Origin: Chara braunii
Taxonomy: Eukaryota; Streptophyta; Charophyceae; Charales; Characeae
Reading direction: 5' to 3'
Assembly: GCA_003427395.1 (NCBI GenBank)
Contig: BFEA01000746.1
Location: 138,343-202,342, forward strand
Length of the DNA: 64,000 nt
Below are positions 23,275-36,061 of the stretch, in pieces (within the stretch, counting starts at the first letter, position 1; the number at the start of each line of letters is the position of its first letter). The notes beneath the pieces were generated by a model that saw nothing but the letters and a program-made list of their open reading frames with translations, was not told the origin of the DNA and did not search any database. A program made the position numbers and the translations under genes.

Positions 23275-24640
23275 TGTTGGATAATACTATTTATTTCCTT
23301 TATGCGTGAGTTGTACATGCATGGAAATCGTCTCGCCCGAGGCGGTTGTCTGGATGTTGTAGTAATTCAGACTTCTTTAGAAGTACAAAAAGTTATTTTC
23401 GACATACAATTTATTTTTCCCGGTCACGAACGCAAAATTGTCGGTTACATGTAATTCAGGCGGTANATGATTGTCTATGCNCACAAGAGACGTGATGTCA
23501 CTNGTCTTTTACTCTTTGCATAAAGAACCTCACACACACCCACACACTCGCCGAGATTTATCTTGCATCCACACTCCAATTCGTCATGTCGCACCACACA
23601 CATGAATATCATTTCGAGGTGAATTATATGCACATCTTTGGATGACCTGGACACAATTTGCAACGACGACTGCAATGCGATGAATGTAATAGCACAACAG
23701 ACGAGCCGGACCTGATAGAGATTCCGAAGGCAACACACGACGCCAGAATGGCAATCAACATACCAAAGACAACTCAAATTCGCAACACCAAAAGAAAGTA
23801 ATGTCGTTGTGAAAGCGACGGTCAAAATATGAAATATTCTGAAACAGAAGTTTGCAAATCAATCGAATCCATCAAAGACAACGGCATTCTAAGATACATG
23901 ATGCCAATGGTCGGCTAACATACGGAATATTTTTACAAGAGAACCTGAAAGGCGGTCGATCGCCACGTTGAAACAGTGTCGCAAACATCAACATAAACAC
24001 CCGGCAACTAACTCCATCCACTTGTCTTGGAACTCCCTCTATAACAACATTTGTTCCTACTGACTTCCAGCGCCTGCACGACCGCCTATGTGATGTTTGA
24101 CATTCCAAATAGTGTACGATCAACTCGAAAACACTAAGGTAAAAACTAGAATCGGCTACAACGCAAGGAAAAGAATCAAAAATCTCAAGAACATTATCTC
24201 TCAAGTTCACGGAAAGGAGGATCCAAGCCTCGTTCAATGTCAGGTGGCACCAAGCCTCGTTCAATGTCGTCCAAAACCCGCAAGCTTCCAATCGCAGTCA
24301 CCACTGTTCCAGGTGTCGTGGCCCGCACTGCACAACATCGAGCAAAGGACAGGGGGGGAAGTGAGAAACGAAACTCTAAGGATTCTCCTTCATCGCACGA
24401 CGAGTAGCTAAGTATTTCTCATACATGGTCTGACCCTTAGTCACAGATCGTGGATATCTCCCTTTCTCTGGGGGCAGAAGGGAAAGACACTCCTCAATGG
24501 CAATGGCATGCTCCTTCTTCCCGATTTCGACATCAACCACTGACGCCTTTAACATGTCCTTGTGTTTTGTCGTCAACCCCGGGACTGTCTGCAATATGTG
24601 TTCTGGATATTTAGAGGGCCTCCGTGTTCGAGACGACCCT
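23275..24640. other. No gene recognised
   Basis: AT-rich to mixed sequence with ORFs under 140 codons and three single Ns (23466-23503). The only recurrent element is a short repeat of ATCCT(C/T)GTTGGATAAT at about 23130 and 23271. Confidence 0.4.
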
Positions 24641-25275
24641 ACCCTTGTACAACAGACGAAAGACAAAACGAAAAATGAATACACGATTCCGAAGAAGAAC
24701 CCCACGAAAGGACAATAAAAGAACCACGAAATCTAAAAGACGCAGGACCTATGCAATTACAGAACCCCGTCATGCCATGAGAGTGTGAGAGAGAGAACTT
24801 CCGCATTAGCCACGCTGCAAAACAAAACGAGTAGTGCACTCGAGCTCGACACCCCCGCCCTTCAGAAGGGAAAAGCACATCAAGTCACAGAAGCGGAAGC
24901 CAAACATCTTTGTAGTCAGGATCCCGGCGGAATTTTCCGACCCAGGGAGATAACCCAACCCCTGGACAAACGAAGGAAGAGAAAACGGAAACTGAATATA
25001 CGTAATCCAAGACGAATCCGACGAAAACGACAATTCAAGAACCACGAAATGTAGAAGACGCAGGACCTATCTAATTACAGAACCCCGTTTAGCCATGAGA
25101 GAGACAGAGAATACTTTCGCGCAAGCCCCGCTGGGAAACAAAAGGAGCAGTGCGTTCGACCTCGACACCCCCCCCCTTCAGAAGGGAAAACCTCAACAAG
25201 CCACAAACGCGGAGGCCAAACATTTATGAAGTCAGGATCCCAGCGGACTTTTCCCAATCGAGGCACAAAAAGAGT
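24640..25275 (+). repeat. Tandem duplication, about 315-bp unit, two copies
   Basis: Both copies hold GAAGACGCAGGACCTAT-like sequence, AATTACAGAACCCCGT, a CTCGACACCCCC ... CTTCAGAAGGGAAAA stretch and a degenerate palindrome (TCAGGATCCC(G/A)GCGGA). Copy offsets measured at several words are 312-319 bp. Confidence 0.85.
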
Positions 25276-26432
25276 AACCGCATTACGCAGCGGCCTTGGC
25301 AGTGCGGATCCCGGTGGACTAAAACCACCACTCATTCCGAAAAAGAAACACCATCCTTCCATCATGTGACGGAACGCTTCAACAAAAACACACATGTACT
25401 TCACACAGTGACCTGGCCGACTCACAGGATGGTCGTTCACATGTACTTGGAAGTTTGAAGGAGTGGTGGNTGTAGCATGCCGGCATCAGGAACTCCCCGC
25501 ATCGACAGACACTGCGGTCACTGGCGCACAGACAGAGTGGCGTTTGTCACTGCTTACCAGCTGGTTTGTCTCTCCGCTCCTTAATCGGCGAAGTTGGCGC
25601 GGGCAAGGCCAGCACGTCAAGAGCTCGAGTGCCGGCGGCAGTTTTTTTCGGGGATGTGACGTCTTGTCGTCCCCCGATTTCGCCTTCTCCTCCGCTGGCG
25701 ATGGTCGGCGGCAGCATCGGAGCGTTCGTTGGCGACAAAGCCACGACAGATCCCCCGGAAGGTTTGACGTCGAGAGGGTCGTCGACACCAGGCGTAGATG
25801 ACTGCTGCGCGGACATGTGGTGGTCGCCCAGGATGCCGTCGATAACTTCTTCGATGTCAATACGCACACTCGGTTTATTCAGGCTGACCGCAACACTAGC
25901 GTCGTTGAACCGTTGTTGGAGATCGAGGACAGACGACATTGCTTCGACCTCATAGTCATCACGTTCTGCCGAAAGGCTTGTGACCACCTGTGTCTCCATA
26001 CCCAGTGCCGTGTCATCGTCGTCGTCGTCTTCCTCGCGATGTTCTCTGTACAGTTGCCCGAATCCGTCAGACGACTCTCCAGATCTGTCATCGTCGTCGC
26101 CGAACGTCCGTTCGTCGTCTCTTGTATCGAGTTCACCTTTTTCCCCGTCATTCCCTCCTAGCAACCCATCCAACTCCGTTCCTTCCCCTTCCTCTCCTTC
26201 CTCCCCTTCATCCTCTTCTTCCTCCCCTTCATTCCCTCCTTCCTCCAATTCCTCCCCTGTGTCTCCTTCCTCCCCTTCCTTCTCTTTGTCCATCACCCTG
26301 CCTTCTTCCCGTGCATGCAATCCAGCCACTTGGCCCGAACCCGTGTCGAATTCTGACGAATGCCCTTCCCGCTCACCGCACGCAGCCCCTCCCGCTGGCA
26401 CGACAATCCCTGGTTGGCCCCCCTTGCCTGAA

Positions 26433-26456
26433 GAAGTTCGGATCCCGGCGAACTTC
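26433..26456 (-). repeat. 24-bp palindrome copy, in frame in the giant ORF
   Basis: Perfect consensus. On the coding (minus) strand it is read AAG-TTC-GCC-GGG-ATC-CGA-ACT-TC, giving the peptide KFAGIRTS in a low-complexity region. It does not shift or stop the frame. Confidence 0.9.
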
Positions 26457-26642
26457 GCCATGTCCCTGTCGCCAGGCCCTCCACACGTACCCTCTCGCTC
26501 CGACCGAAGCGGTTGGCGGTCCCCCGCAGGCGGCGCAGTCTCGTCCCTCACCGCACCGCTGTCCATTTTGGTATCACGACTCGCCACCCCCGCTCCTGAC
26601 AAGCTCTGCGCGTCCGTCGTCTTCGTCCGCTCTGCAAGCATT

Positions 26643-26666
26643 GAAGTTCGGATCCCGGCGGACTTG
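26643..26666 (-). repeat. 24-bp palindrome copy, in frame in the giant ORF
   Basis: Near-perfect copy 210 bp from the previous one, in the same orientation and the same reading phase, giving KSAGIRTS. Confidence 0.9.
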
Positions 26667-27990
26667 AACGTTTCGACCGAGTCGGCACGGAGAGCAACCA
26701 AGGCCGCCATCACCGAGTCGGCGGATGAAGTGGGCACATCCGCTGACTGTGCTGAGCTTGCCGGACCGGGACCGGTAGACTGCTGACGCCCGAAGGCCTC
26801 CCCCGCCACCCCGCCGCTGCCTTCCGCTGTCGTGGTGTCGCCCTGAGACCCGCCCTCCGAACCAGGCGGGACTCCTTTGTCGCCACCAGCCTCGTTGCCC
26901 TCGTTCTCCCCACCGTCTGGTCCCCGGGACCCTGTACTTACATGCGCCCCACTGGGAGGGGGGATTTTCCAGTCCACCCTTCCCTTCGAGGGGCTCGTAT
27001 CGAGGTCGTAGTAGTCCTCCGTCAGCTCCAACCAGCACTTGTCCTGAAGCTCGGCGAACAATCGCCCGATTGTGGAAATGAAGGACACGTCTTCGGGTGC
27101 GAAAGAGTCATTCTCGGCCCTGACTTTCTGGAGGACCGCAATTCTAGCGACGTCGAGGAAGTCAGACTTCGACCCGCGAGGGAGGGGCACCCATCCTCCG
27201 TCCGGGACAGCGACGGCCACGATCCACTCACCCTTTTGAATCGCCGACTGGATGACTCCTAGATGCCAAATCATGTCATGGCCCCAGTCCGCCTCCGTGG
27301 AACGACTTTGAGGCTCACGCAGGAAGTGAATGTTGGCATCCTTCCAAGATAGATGATCGGTCGGGATGTCAGACCCGGGACGCAGTGAGCGATGGCCGGA
27401 GGCTAGAGCTTGCATTCTCTGCAGCAACTTCATCGGGGTAGTGCCAGGCACCGCTTTCGCCATCGGTGACACGAGGGATGTCGGGCTTGTTGACGGACCT
27501 GCGAAGGACGACCCTGTTGTGTGCTGCCCGGGATGCGGGTCGTACTGCAGGTCGAGGCTTTCGGTGTCGCTGCCCTCCTCTTCGTGGTCGCGTCGAGCTC
27601 GATGTCGGTGGTCTCCTCGTCTTCCATGGAGATCAAGGAGGAGTAACTGTCGAACGTCAACTCCTCCTCCGACTCCACGAAGTACAGGGACTGCAACCTC
27701 TCGAGGAAGGTCTTTGCGTTCATGCGGAAGGCGTCGTGGTAGTTGTCGAGCAGCGTGAACATGTGATCCTTGCGGCACACGTACTCGGCGTCAGTGTTTC
27801 TCTTGGGCCGCGTTTGCAGGAACAAGAAGTCGTATATCTTGTTCCGCTTCCTCGCACTCAACTTGAACCACATGTCCGTCTTATTGTTCCACGCGCGAGG
27901 GCGAGACTCGTTGACGACCATGAACTCGCAAATGTGGGCACCCGAATTGACCTCGCTCTTGACGAGATCAATTGTAAATTGCAAGAGCTC

Positions 27991-28270
27991 NNNNNNNNNN
28001 NNNNNNNNNNNNNNNNNNNNNNNNNNNNNNNNNNNNNNNNNNNNNNNNNNNNNNNNNNNNNNNNNNNNNNNNNNNNNNNNNNNNNNNNNNNNNNNNNNNN
28101 NNNNNNNNNNNNNNNNNNNNNNNNNNNNNNNNNNNNNNNNNNNNNNNNNNNNNNNNNNNNNNNNNNNNNNNNNNNNNNNNNNNNNNNNNNNNNNNNNNNN
28201 NNNNNNNNNNNNNNNNNNNNNNNNNNNNNNNNNNNNNNNNNNNNNNNNNNNNNNNNNNNNNNNNNNNNNN
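27991..28270. other. Assembly gap (280 N)
   Basis: It interrupts the giant minus-strand gene. The reading frame differs on its two sides, so the true gap length is probably not exactly 280. Confidence 1.
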
Positions 28271-31200
28271 GTGTGGCTTCCCGAGGAAGCATACACCCTC
28301 CCCCTTCTTGGTGACGGACTCGAGAAGATTAACGAATTGCGCGGGGTTGCGTTCCATGTCCCCGTACACACTGCCCCGACGCGTAGGCGAGACATGCGAC
28401 CAATCACAAGGGTTGAACGGGATGCCGGACACATCCGTTTGCGTAACCTTCTGCGGCAGCCTCACTGCAGCAGCGGCGGCAGGCGGCAGTTTCCCCTCGT
28501 AGACAACGGACGTGTTAGTGCGCAAATCGTCGCCTTTGAATAGTATGTACATCCGGTCTTCTTCCGTGTACAAATTATTCCCGACGGGGAAGCTTTTCTT
28601 CTGTTGACTCTTCCTCACCCACTTCCCTTCCAGCATCTTCACGAAAGAAAGGTGGTTCATGCTGGCCAGAAATGAGAGGTTCTGCAGCCGCGGGACGAAA
28701 ACGACGAGCATCCAATGCGACGGACACCACGTCTGAAGCTGGGAATCCAGAGTGTCGAACGCTTGCGGTTTCCACAGCTTCAGGTCCACCGGTTCGCGGA
28801 GATTGTGGACGAACGTGTGACTCTTTGTGGCAACCACCGCCTCCTTCACCTCCGCACACCTTATGTCTGCCTCCAAGGGGTCGTTGCCGAATGGCGCGAT
28901 GGATGTCACGTCGCCCGTGTCTTTCCATTTTATGTGCACAATTCCTTCGGCAAGCGCGATCTCGCGACTCTTCAGTCCACTGCCAGTCAAAACGGACAGG
29001 ACCTTATTCCTCCAATCGACGGACAACTTCTTGTGACCGGCCAACTTCTCCGTCGCCTCGATGGATTGGTCGTCGTCGCAACCCATATAAGGCGGGCAGT
29101 CCTTGAACAACGAGGAGTCAGCAACGTATTTCCTGCTCCCGTCCCACAACTCTGCATCCAAACCACGACTCTCAAACTGTTTGAAAATTACGGACCTTGT
29201 TTTCAGGAACGGGCACCTCTGGCTCCAATCCGCGTCCGGCCTCTTCTCGTGCTTGAACTGGTAGTAGTTCCATAGACGCACCAGCACCCGGTCGCACTTC
29301 ACCAAATGAACCATGTCCTGGACGCTCAGCTTCCCGAGCTTCGCCAACGCCGCAGAGCTGGCCTGGACCCAAACCACCTCGCAAGCGAGAACCTTCTTCT
29401 GGACGCGACACTTCTCGTTGTCGGTCAGCGACTCCATCGATTTCCAACAATATGCGTCTGGCTCAGGCACTTGCATGAACCAGTCGCCCTCCTCTTTCTC
29501 CTTTTTGCCTTTCTTTGTCGGCGGGTCCACAGGGACGTTGTACACGACCTCTTTCCTGCCCGTCTTGTCGTTCTCGACGTAGGCAACCCCGGGCTTCACA
29601 TTTTTGACCTTCTTCTTCCGCATGATCCACTTTGTGCCATCGTGGCCGAGCAATCTACCAGTCTCCCATTTATTGAAAAAGTCGACGGCCAGTTTCCATA
29701 CGTTCTCCCCTGCCATCGCTAGCGAGAAATAGGAACACAGGGCAGTGCCTTGCTATCTGATGGCGTCGTCGCCCTTCTGATCTGCCAGCGTCCACAAGTT
29801 GTTGTGCGGCGTCATATTGAGCGCGACTTCGCAGAATTCACACCACTTTCGGACCTGAGCCTGTTTTCCACTGGGGTTTCCCATAACAACACGCGGACAC
29901 CCATCACGCTTCCACTGCCACCTAATGTCTTTCATTGACAGCTTCAGCTATCTCGGGGGCGCCTTCAGGTCCTTCTTGTTGTCCTGGGAACTGACAAGGA
30001 AGTACCCTTCGAAGTCGTCGTCCGAAAAGTAGAGCGTCCGTGCAGGCCACCGCTCGAAATTGTATTTCCTGGCCACCTCGCTGCTGAGCAGCGACCTCGC
30101 TGCAGCCGCATTGTGCTGCCCACACACCGCGTAGTATTAGTATTGCCCCGCCAGCTCATCCCTCCATTCCTCCGGCCTCAGACGTTCTGCCTTGGTCCCC
30201 GGAGTCGGTTTATCAAGCCCCAACGGTGCCAGCTTCAGGGTAGGCAAATCGTAAGACTGCGCTTTGTTTTCGAACGCCAACCGCATCGCTTCTTTGATCC
30301 CTTCCACGAGCACGGGATCCAGGGACCGCTGGTTGTACAGGTCCTCCCACTCTCCGAGGTCGACGACCTGCGCAGGGCTAACCTCGAACTCCCTCTTTGT
30401 CCGAACGCCGTCTTTGTACTCGAGGAAGTACCCGGCGTCGATGTCGATTGGAGGCCTTTCCGTCGGTGGAGAAGACGTTCCAGACGCAGGCTGCTTCTGT
30501 CTCGAAGCCGGCCGTTTGGCAACCTGCTGGCCCTCCTCCCCCTCGGTCCCCTTTCGTTTCTCTCCCGCAGTCCTGGGGGCCTTGCTCTTCAGCTTCTTCG
30601 AAGAACGGACGAACTCGTCTGTGCGATCCCCCCTCCTCTTTTGCGGAGTGCCTTGCGTGCCCAGGCCGCCTGCGGTCACCTCATCCACACTTTGGCCCTC
30701 GCTCGCCTCCAAGTCGACCTCCGAAGAGGCTGCCACCTTTCCTGTAGGTTCCGCGCTGTCCCGTCGAACCGGATCTCCAATGTCGACCCCTGGAATAGAC
30801 AACACCGACCGCCGCCTGTCCCTCAACGGCGCTGCAGGCCCCTCGTCCTCGCTGTCATCGAACTGTCCCCGACTCTCGCCGTGGTGCAGCTGAGTAGCCA
30901 GACCAGAACCCAGATCATCGCCCTCCGCCGCCGCCCTGCTTGACTCGCAACCGCCGCACGGCCTGAACGGCAACGAGAGCTCCAGGGAGGGGCCGACGTC
31001 GCAGGGGACGTCGAGAACGATGTTCTTGTCCTCCAGCTTGTGGAAAAACTCACGCGCCAAAACAAAACCACCCACGAGAACGAGTTCTCTCTAGAACGGG
31101 GTGTCCACAGCACCCGCTCCGAACCCCTCACACAATTCGGGTCCAACAACACCCCTTTCGAATTGGCAACGACGTTGCCTTTGGAGCCATAAACCTTTTC

Positions 31201-31491
31201 CATACGGAAATGTCGCCGGCCCCCCTTCGCGTCCTCCCACCCCAAGGCGGCCCCAAGCACTCGACGCCTTCTGCTGTCATCGACGAAGATGACAGGACCA
31301 CATGGCTGCACAGCGGGGTTGGAAGCGTCTCCACAGCACCAGACGATGAACCATTTCGACTTCGAATGGTTCGACCACCCTTTCGTGGCAGTAGACGACC
31401 TCCTCGTGGAATCTTTTCCGGATGTCTTCTCGGAGGTCCCCGTTGCCTCCACCTCGCCCTTTGAAGAAGACATCCCGTCTGCGAACGACAA

Positions 31492-32945
31492 CCCAAATCA
31501 CACCACGCACCATGCAGTCAAGATTTTGGAAAACACATCAGGAACAGAACAGTCGTCGGCACACAACAACGCATGCTCTTGCGCAGCGAAATCCGCACGC
31601 AAAGACACCCCGGAACCCAACTTAGGAACGGCTAGAATGGGTAGTTCGCCGGGATCCGAATTTCAATAGTGCACGAGGCAGAGAGGCAGAGTGTCGGGGA
31701 TCAAGCGCCGTTTATGCGGTGGACGGCGCACCGGAATTACGAAGAAAGACCAACGCATAGGGAAAATCGAGAAGTTCATCGGGATCCGAACTTCACGACT
31801 GCCGGTCATTTTCGAAGATCGCGTTGGACGGTGTAGTGTCCTCCGCCCAGCACTCGGAACCCGGACAGACTAGCACGCGAAGTCCGCCCAGGTCCAGACT
31901 AAAAGACGGTGCGAAAGAAAGAGAGAAACAGCCAGCCCATGCAGTCGGCGTTCCAGAACTGTTCTCGAGCGAACACACTCTGCAAATGCATTTGATCAAA
32001 ACCAGAAGTCGGAGACGGACTCTCCCCGTCACCGAGCGGGTTGTGAGAACTAGCGGACGGGCATGTCCGAAGATAAACCAATGCACCTCCCGAATCGTGA
32101 AGTTCGCCGGGATCCGAACTTCAGGACGATGCGACAGGCAGAGACGGCGTCAGAGACACACGATCCATGGACTCAAAGAAAAACACGACCTGGGAATGGC
32201 ACACAAACATGAGAGGCCGGTTGAGAAGGATTAGTTCGCCGAAATCCGAAGTTCTTCTGATATGCGCAGCAGCCTTGACAACATTGTGTGGGTCCCTGGC
32301 GGGGCAGAACGGAACGTGTGGAGCAGCGCGGACAGGAACTGTTGTCGCATTCCACGGGGGATCAGGAAGACCAGTGTGTGTCCAATAGACAAGCGTCACA
32401 GGAAGTTCGCCGGGATCCGAACTTAAGGACGCTTCGAGAAAGACACACAGAGAGAAATACCAGATCACGTATGAGGTTAGACAGAAGACGGGGTCCGAGC
32501 AAGGTGTTGGAGGGAGAACTTCAGAATTGTTCGGCCAACGTCGAACTTTGCGACTGGGATCCCTAAGAGTGCTTTTGGCATTTCGAAAAGACAATGATCG
32601 ACTGTTTGGCACATGTCGATGGTGGACGGGCGGCAACCGAACACGGGCAGGGCACACTGCACTCCAGTTGGCGGCGGTCTTTGATGCGAACGTGCCCAGG
32701 CGGAACTGGTCGCAAATCTGTTACGAACGCCGCGCCCAGCCGGATTTAGGTCTCCGACAAACACTTGTAGCTCGAAGGCCGGTCGGACGGGCCTGCGGCC
32801 TCAAGCAAGACCTTGCCCGTGGGCCCCGCTGGTTCGTGCGGCCCGCCCGACGCCAACAGTACCGAAGCCAAATCAACGCACACCCCGAAATGCGAAGTTC
32901 TCCAGGATCCAAACTTCGCCGGGCGCGACAGTGAAGGAGACGACG
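31492..32945. other. Intergenic stretch with scattered palindromes
   Basis: Holds 24-bp palindrome copies at about 31641, 31771, 32099, 32231, 32402 and 32894, spaced 130-500 bp apart, in otherwise unrelated sequence. No convincing ORF. Confidence 0.6.
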
Positions 32946-34130
32946 TCAGAGACAGACCTCTCGTTCAGATGTGTTGACATTCGGGGTTCCCCTGGGACGA
33001 CGTAGTGAACCGAAGCCATACAAAGCATTCATTGATGATCCGTATACGTGGATCTGCGATTCGTCTACCGATGTCCTCTCGGAAAAGGCGGACATGTATT
33101 TCATCCTAACAAACACACCCGGTCGTGCAAAGGAATTCCCTATGCAGTCCCGTATATCGTACACTTTCTCCTCGACCTCACGATGCATCGAAAAGTTTCG
33201 GACCCGCCCTGCTATAACCAAATCACGCCACCCATCTACACGTTCAGGCCCGAGCGTCTCCACGAATTTGGACCCCTCAATCACCACCTCGTTGCGTGAC
33301 ACAAGCACAACTGCATCGACGAGTTTCCTGCTCTTGTTCGAAGCAGCGACACACAGAACTCTGGCGAAATCAGACCCGGACACAGTTAATCACACACAAC
33401 AGTATGACACAACTTGTGGAGAATTCCCGGGGCAGCGGAGCGGGTAGTGCTCTAGGAATGAGCAGTGGCGAGCGCAATCCACCAACTCTTGTTTCCGGGG
33501 GCATCCCCAAGTTCGTGGCGACGACCTGACGTAGTGGCACTCGAGGCGGCTGAAATGGCGGCTAATGCAGCCCTGTGCTTTGCGCATGTGGTTCAAGAAC
33601 TTGTGTCCGAGGACAGCGTCAGACACCGGGATGAGGTTCCCGAACTCCAACATGTTGGCGAACTTGTACTGGCTTGCCCAAGGACAACGACTCTCCATCG
33701 TGGCCCAATTCCAATCGCACCAGCCGTCAACATGCCCCTCCAGGCACGGGACGACGGTCATCCAGGGGTCCTCGTCGAAGTCCTCTGCGGTCGCTCCGTG
33801 GATCATAGTTACACCGTTAAAATACCGCACGGATCGCGCGCAAGGAGGAAACGGTTCTGCCAAGCGAATGTGCATCTCGGGACTCATGGTTTGTGGTGTC
33901 GAGAAGATGGGATCCACGATTCGTGGTGTCGAGAAGGTCACCTCCATTACGCACCCTACACAACACGCGCACATGCCAAACGACACACACGGGCACGGAG
34001 ACACTCGTAAACACATCTTGTTTCGCGATCTGCTACCCTTGGCATCAAACGGAACGCACGCTCGAAGATCCGATTTCGAGGGGTTGACCTGGTCGGTGTG
34101 CACATTTGCCGGCCGGCCGGCCACCCGCAA
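32946..34130 (-). pseudogene. Conserved unknown ORF, paralogue of 46.1-47.0 kb
   Basis: The conserved part runs from about 33790 to 32965: DEDPWMTVVP, YKFANMLEFGNLIPV, QELVDCARH, EHYPLRCPGN, VSYCCV, GSDFARVLCVAASNK, LVDAVVLVS and VYGSSMNALYGF. The ORF at 46127-46987 has the same blocks in the same order. One in-frame TGA at 33389-33387 follows SYCCV where the paralogue has Arg (CGG), so this copy is broken. The N-terminal 110 codons have no counterpart and may be chance. Cys is frequent, but I see no named domain. It sits 1.5 kb upstream of the giant gene on the same strand. Confidence 0.65.
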
Positions 34131-34134
34131 TCAT

Positions 34135-35540
34135 GTCCCACAAGAGTTGGGCACCTCATGTTCGTCGTGATCAGAATTTGGCGAGACTGCGCGGGAGAAA
34201 CAAAGCTGTCTCTCAAACTCGGCGTCCCAAAAGTTCTTGAAGCTCGCATCCTGGCGGACTTCACATTTTTAAGAATCCGAAGTTGTGGATATCCATCGGC
34301 CGCCAGAAAACCCCACAGTCAGAACCCACACCACCCGAAAATTGAAGTACGCCTGGGTCCGAACTTGACGACTACACGAGGAACCTTGCACGAGAAGTTC
34401 GGATCCCAGCGAACTTCGCATTCTCTCGAATCCGAAGTTCGTTGGGATTCGAAATTGATGACTGTCTGAGGAACCGTGCACGACAGTTTTAGATGCACGG
34501 CCCAGCAGGCTGGCCACAAACACGAATTGCGAAAGGAGGAAATCTCAAGTTCGTCGGGATCCGAACTTGGCGAAATCGCGTGGGAGAGACACAGCTGGCG
34601 AACTCGATGATGGGACGAGGAACCGTGCGCGAGAAGTTCGGATCCCGACGGACTTCGCATTTCTGCGAAACAAAAGTTGTGGCAAACCACCGGGCGCGAG
34701 AAAGCCCACAGACAGAACCCACACCATGTGGGAAGCGAAGTTCGCCGGGGTCTGAACTTGACGAGTGTACGAGGAACCGTTCACGAGAAGTTCGGATCCC
34801 GATGGACTTTGCGTTTTCACGAATCCAAAGTCCGCTGGGATCCGAACTTGGCAAACGTGCGAGGAACCGGGCACGCGAGGTTCGGATTCACGGGAGGGCA
34901 AGCGAGCCACAAAAATGTCCAGCGAAAGGCGGGAACCTGTTGTTCGCCGGGATCCGAACTTGGCGAAATCGCACGGGAGAGAAACAACCGGCGAACTCGG
35001 CGACTGAGCCGTGCGCGAGAAGTTCGGATCCTGGCGGACTTCACATTTTTCGAATCCGTAGTTGTGCCAATCCCTCGGGCACTGGAAAGTCCGCAATCAG
35101 AACCCACACAATGCGGAAAGCGAAGTTCGCCGTTCGCCAGGGTCCGAACTTGACGTCCGTGCGAGGAACCGTGAAGGACAAGTCCGGATCCCAGCGGACT
35201 TCGCATTTTCACGAATCCGAAGTTCATCGAGGTCCGGAGTTGACGATTGTGCAAGGAGTCATGCAAGCGACGTTCGGATCCACAAGCCAGCGGGCGAGCC
35301 GCAAACATGTCTAGCGAAAGGCGGGAACCTGAAGTTCGCCGAGGTACGAACTTCGCGAAACTGCGTGGGAGAGACACACCTGTTTGCCAAACTCGCCGTC
35401 CAACAATTTCTTGAAGTTCGGATCCCGGCGGACTTCAAATTTTCACATGTCCGCGGCTGTGGTTGCGGTTCGGGGTTGCGAAGCGTGTTCGAACAGCTGT
35501 TCAAGCTCGCCGGAATCCGGACTTCTTCCGGTGTTTGATT
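34135..35540 (+). repeat. Tandem array D, about 395-bp unit, 3.5 copies
   Basis: Marker words recur every 394-395 bp: GCGAAAGG(C/A)GG at 34529, 34923 and 35318, and GTTGTG(G/C)...CGG near 34273, 34674 and 35060. Each unit contains four or five 24-bp palindromes in alternating orientation, often joined by GAGGAACCGTGC. Short in-frame readings run across it but differ between units, so it looks non-coding. Confidence 0.85.
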
Positions 35541-35931
35541 GCGAGATCAGTTCGGTTGGCACTGCCAAGTTTGTGCTGGCGGATTAGGACGGTCACGTTC
35601 CGATGACGAGGACTGTACCGACGATGCGTGGGGTGGTGGCTGCTCAGCGTTCGCCGTCCAGTGACCGTCAAGTGTCGATGACCCGACGTCCTCCAAAGTT
35701 CGACGTCCGACGAGGTTCCACGCCCGCCGAGGTTTGGTGTGGAGCCGGGTTCGATGTTATACGACGCTCGATGTGCAACAAGATTGTGACGAAGTGCTTT
35801 TCTTCCGTTCGCAGATCGGGATCTACTTTCGATGTGCAACAACATTGTGACAAGGTTGTGTGATTTGTTCGCGGGTTTCGATCGTGCACATGATCATTTG
35901 CCTTGAGGATTCTCCGCGATCAATGTGCACA

Positions 35932-36061
35932 GAACAGTCGATTGGTCATGAAATCTGCCAGTATCAGCTGATTGATCGGCTGCTCGGTTGGCGGTTGGTG
36001 TGGTGGTTGATCAATCACCAATCAGTTGATCCAGGCAGATTCCCTGACCAATCGACTGTTC
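35932..36061. repeat. Foldback (inverted repeat), about 45-50 bp arms
   Basis: Left arm GAACAGTCGATTGGTCATGA onward (35932-35977) pairs with 36009-36061, whose complement reads GAACAGTCGATTGGTCAGGG, with small bulges and a loop of about 30 bp. It could be a MITE or a hairpin-forming relic. Confidence 0.8.

Larger units (their letters stand above)
25547..31491 (-). pseudogene. Giant ParB-like, acidic-tailed protein gene (broken)
   Basis: One coding stretch of some 1,950 codons reads from about 31491 to 25547, with a frameshift near 31090, stops near 30136, 29955 and 29757, the N gap, and a one-base shift near 27585. Order: WFIVWCC...GPVIFVDDSRRRR at the start; a basic, disordered part; a ParB-like patch near 30500-30000 (LYNQRSLDPVLVEGIKEAM, then YAVCGQHNAAAARSLL, close to the GEHR-type ParB motif, then ARTLYFSDDDFEGYFL); a long conserved-looking middle; and GEGVCFLGKPH at the gap. 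The last part is strongly acidic (poly-Glu and Asp runs near 26000-26250). Two stops look like CAG-to-TAG changes. Function is unknown. A link to ParB-methyltransferase fusions is a guess from motif style. It is probably part of a transposon. Confidence 0.5.

Noticed and set aside
25980-26786. Ser/Pro-rich plus-strand ORF of 268 codons
   Set aside because: Shadow of the acidic tail of the giant minus-strand gene.
34135-35540. CRISPR array
   Set aside because: Repeats are regular only as 395-bp units, palindromes alternate in orientation, and the setting is a eukaryotic nuclear genome.
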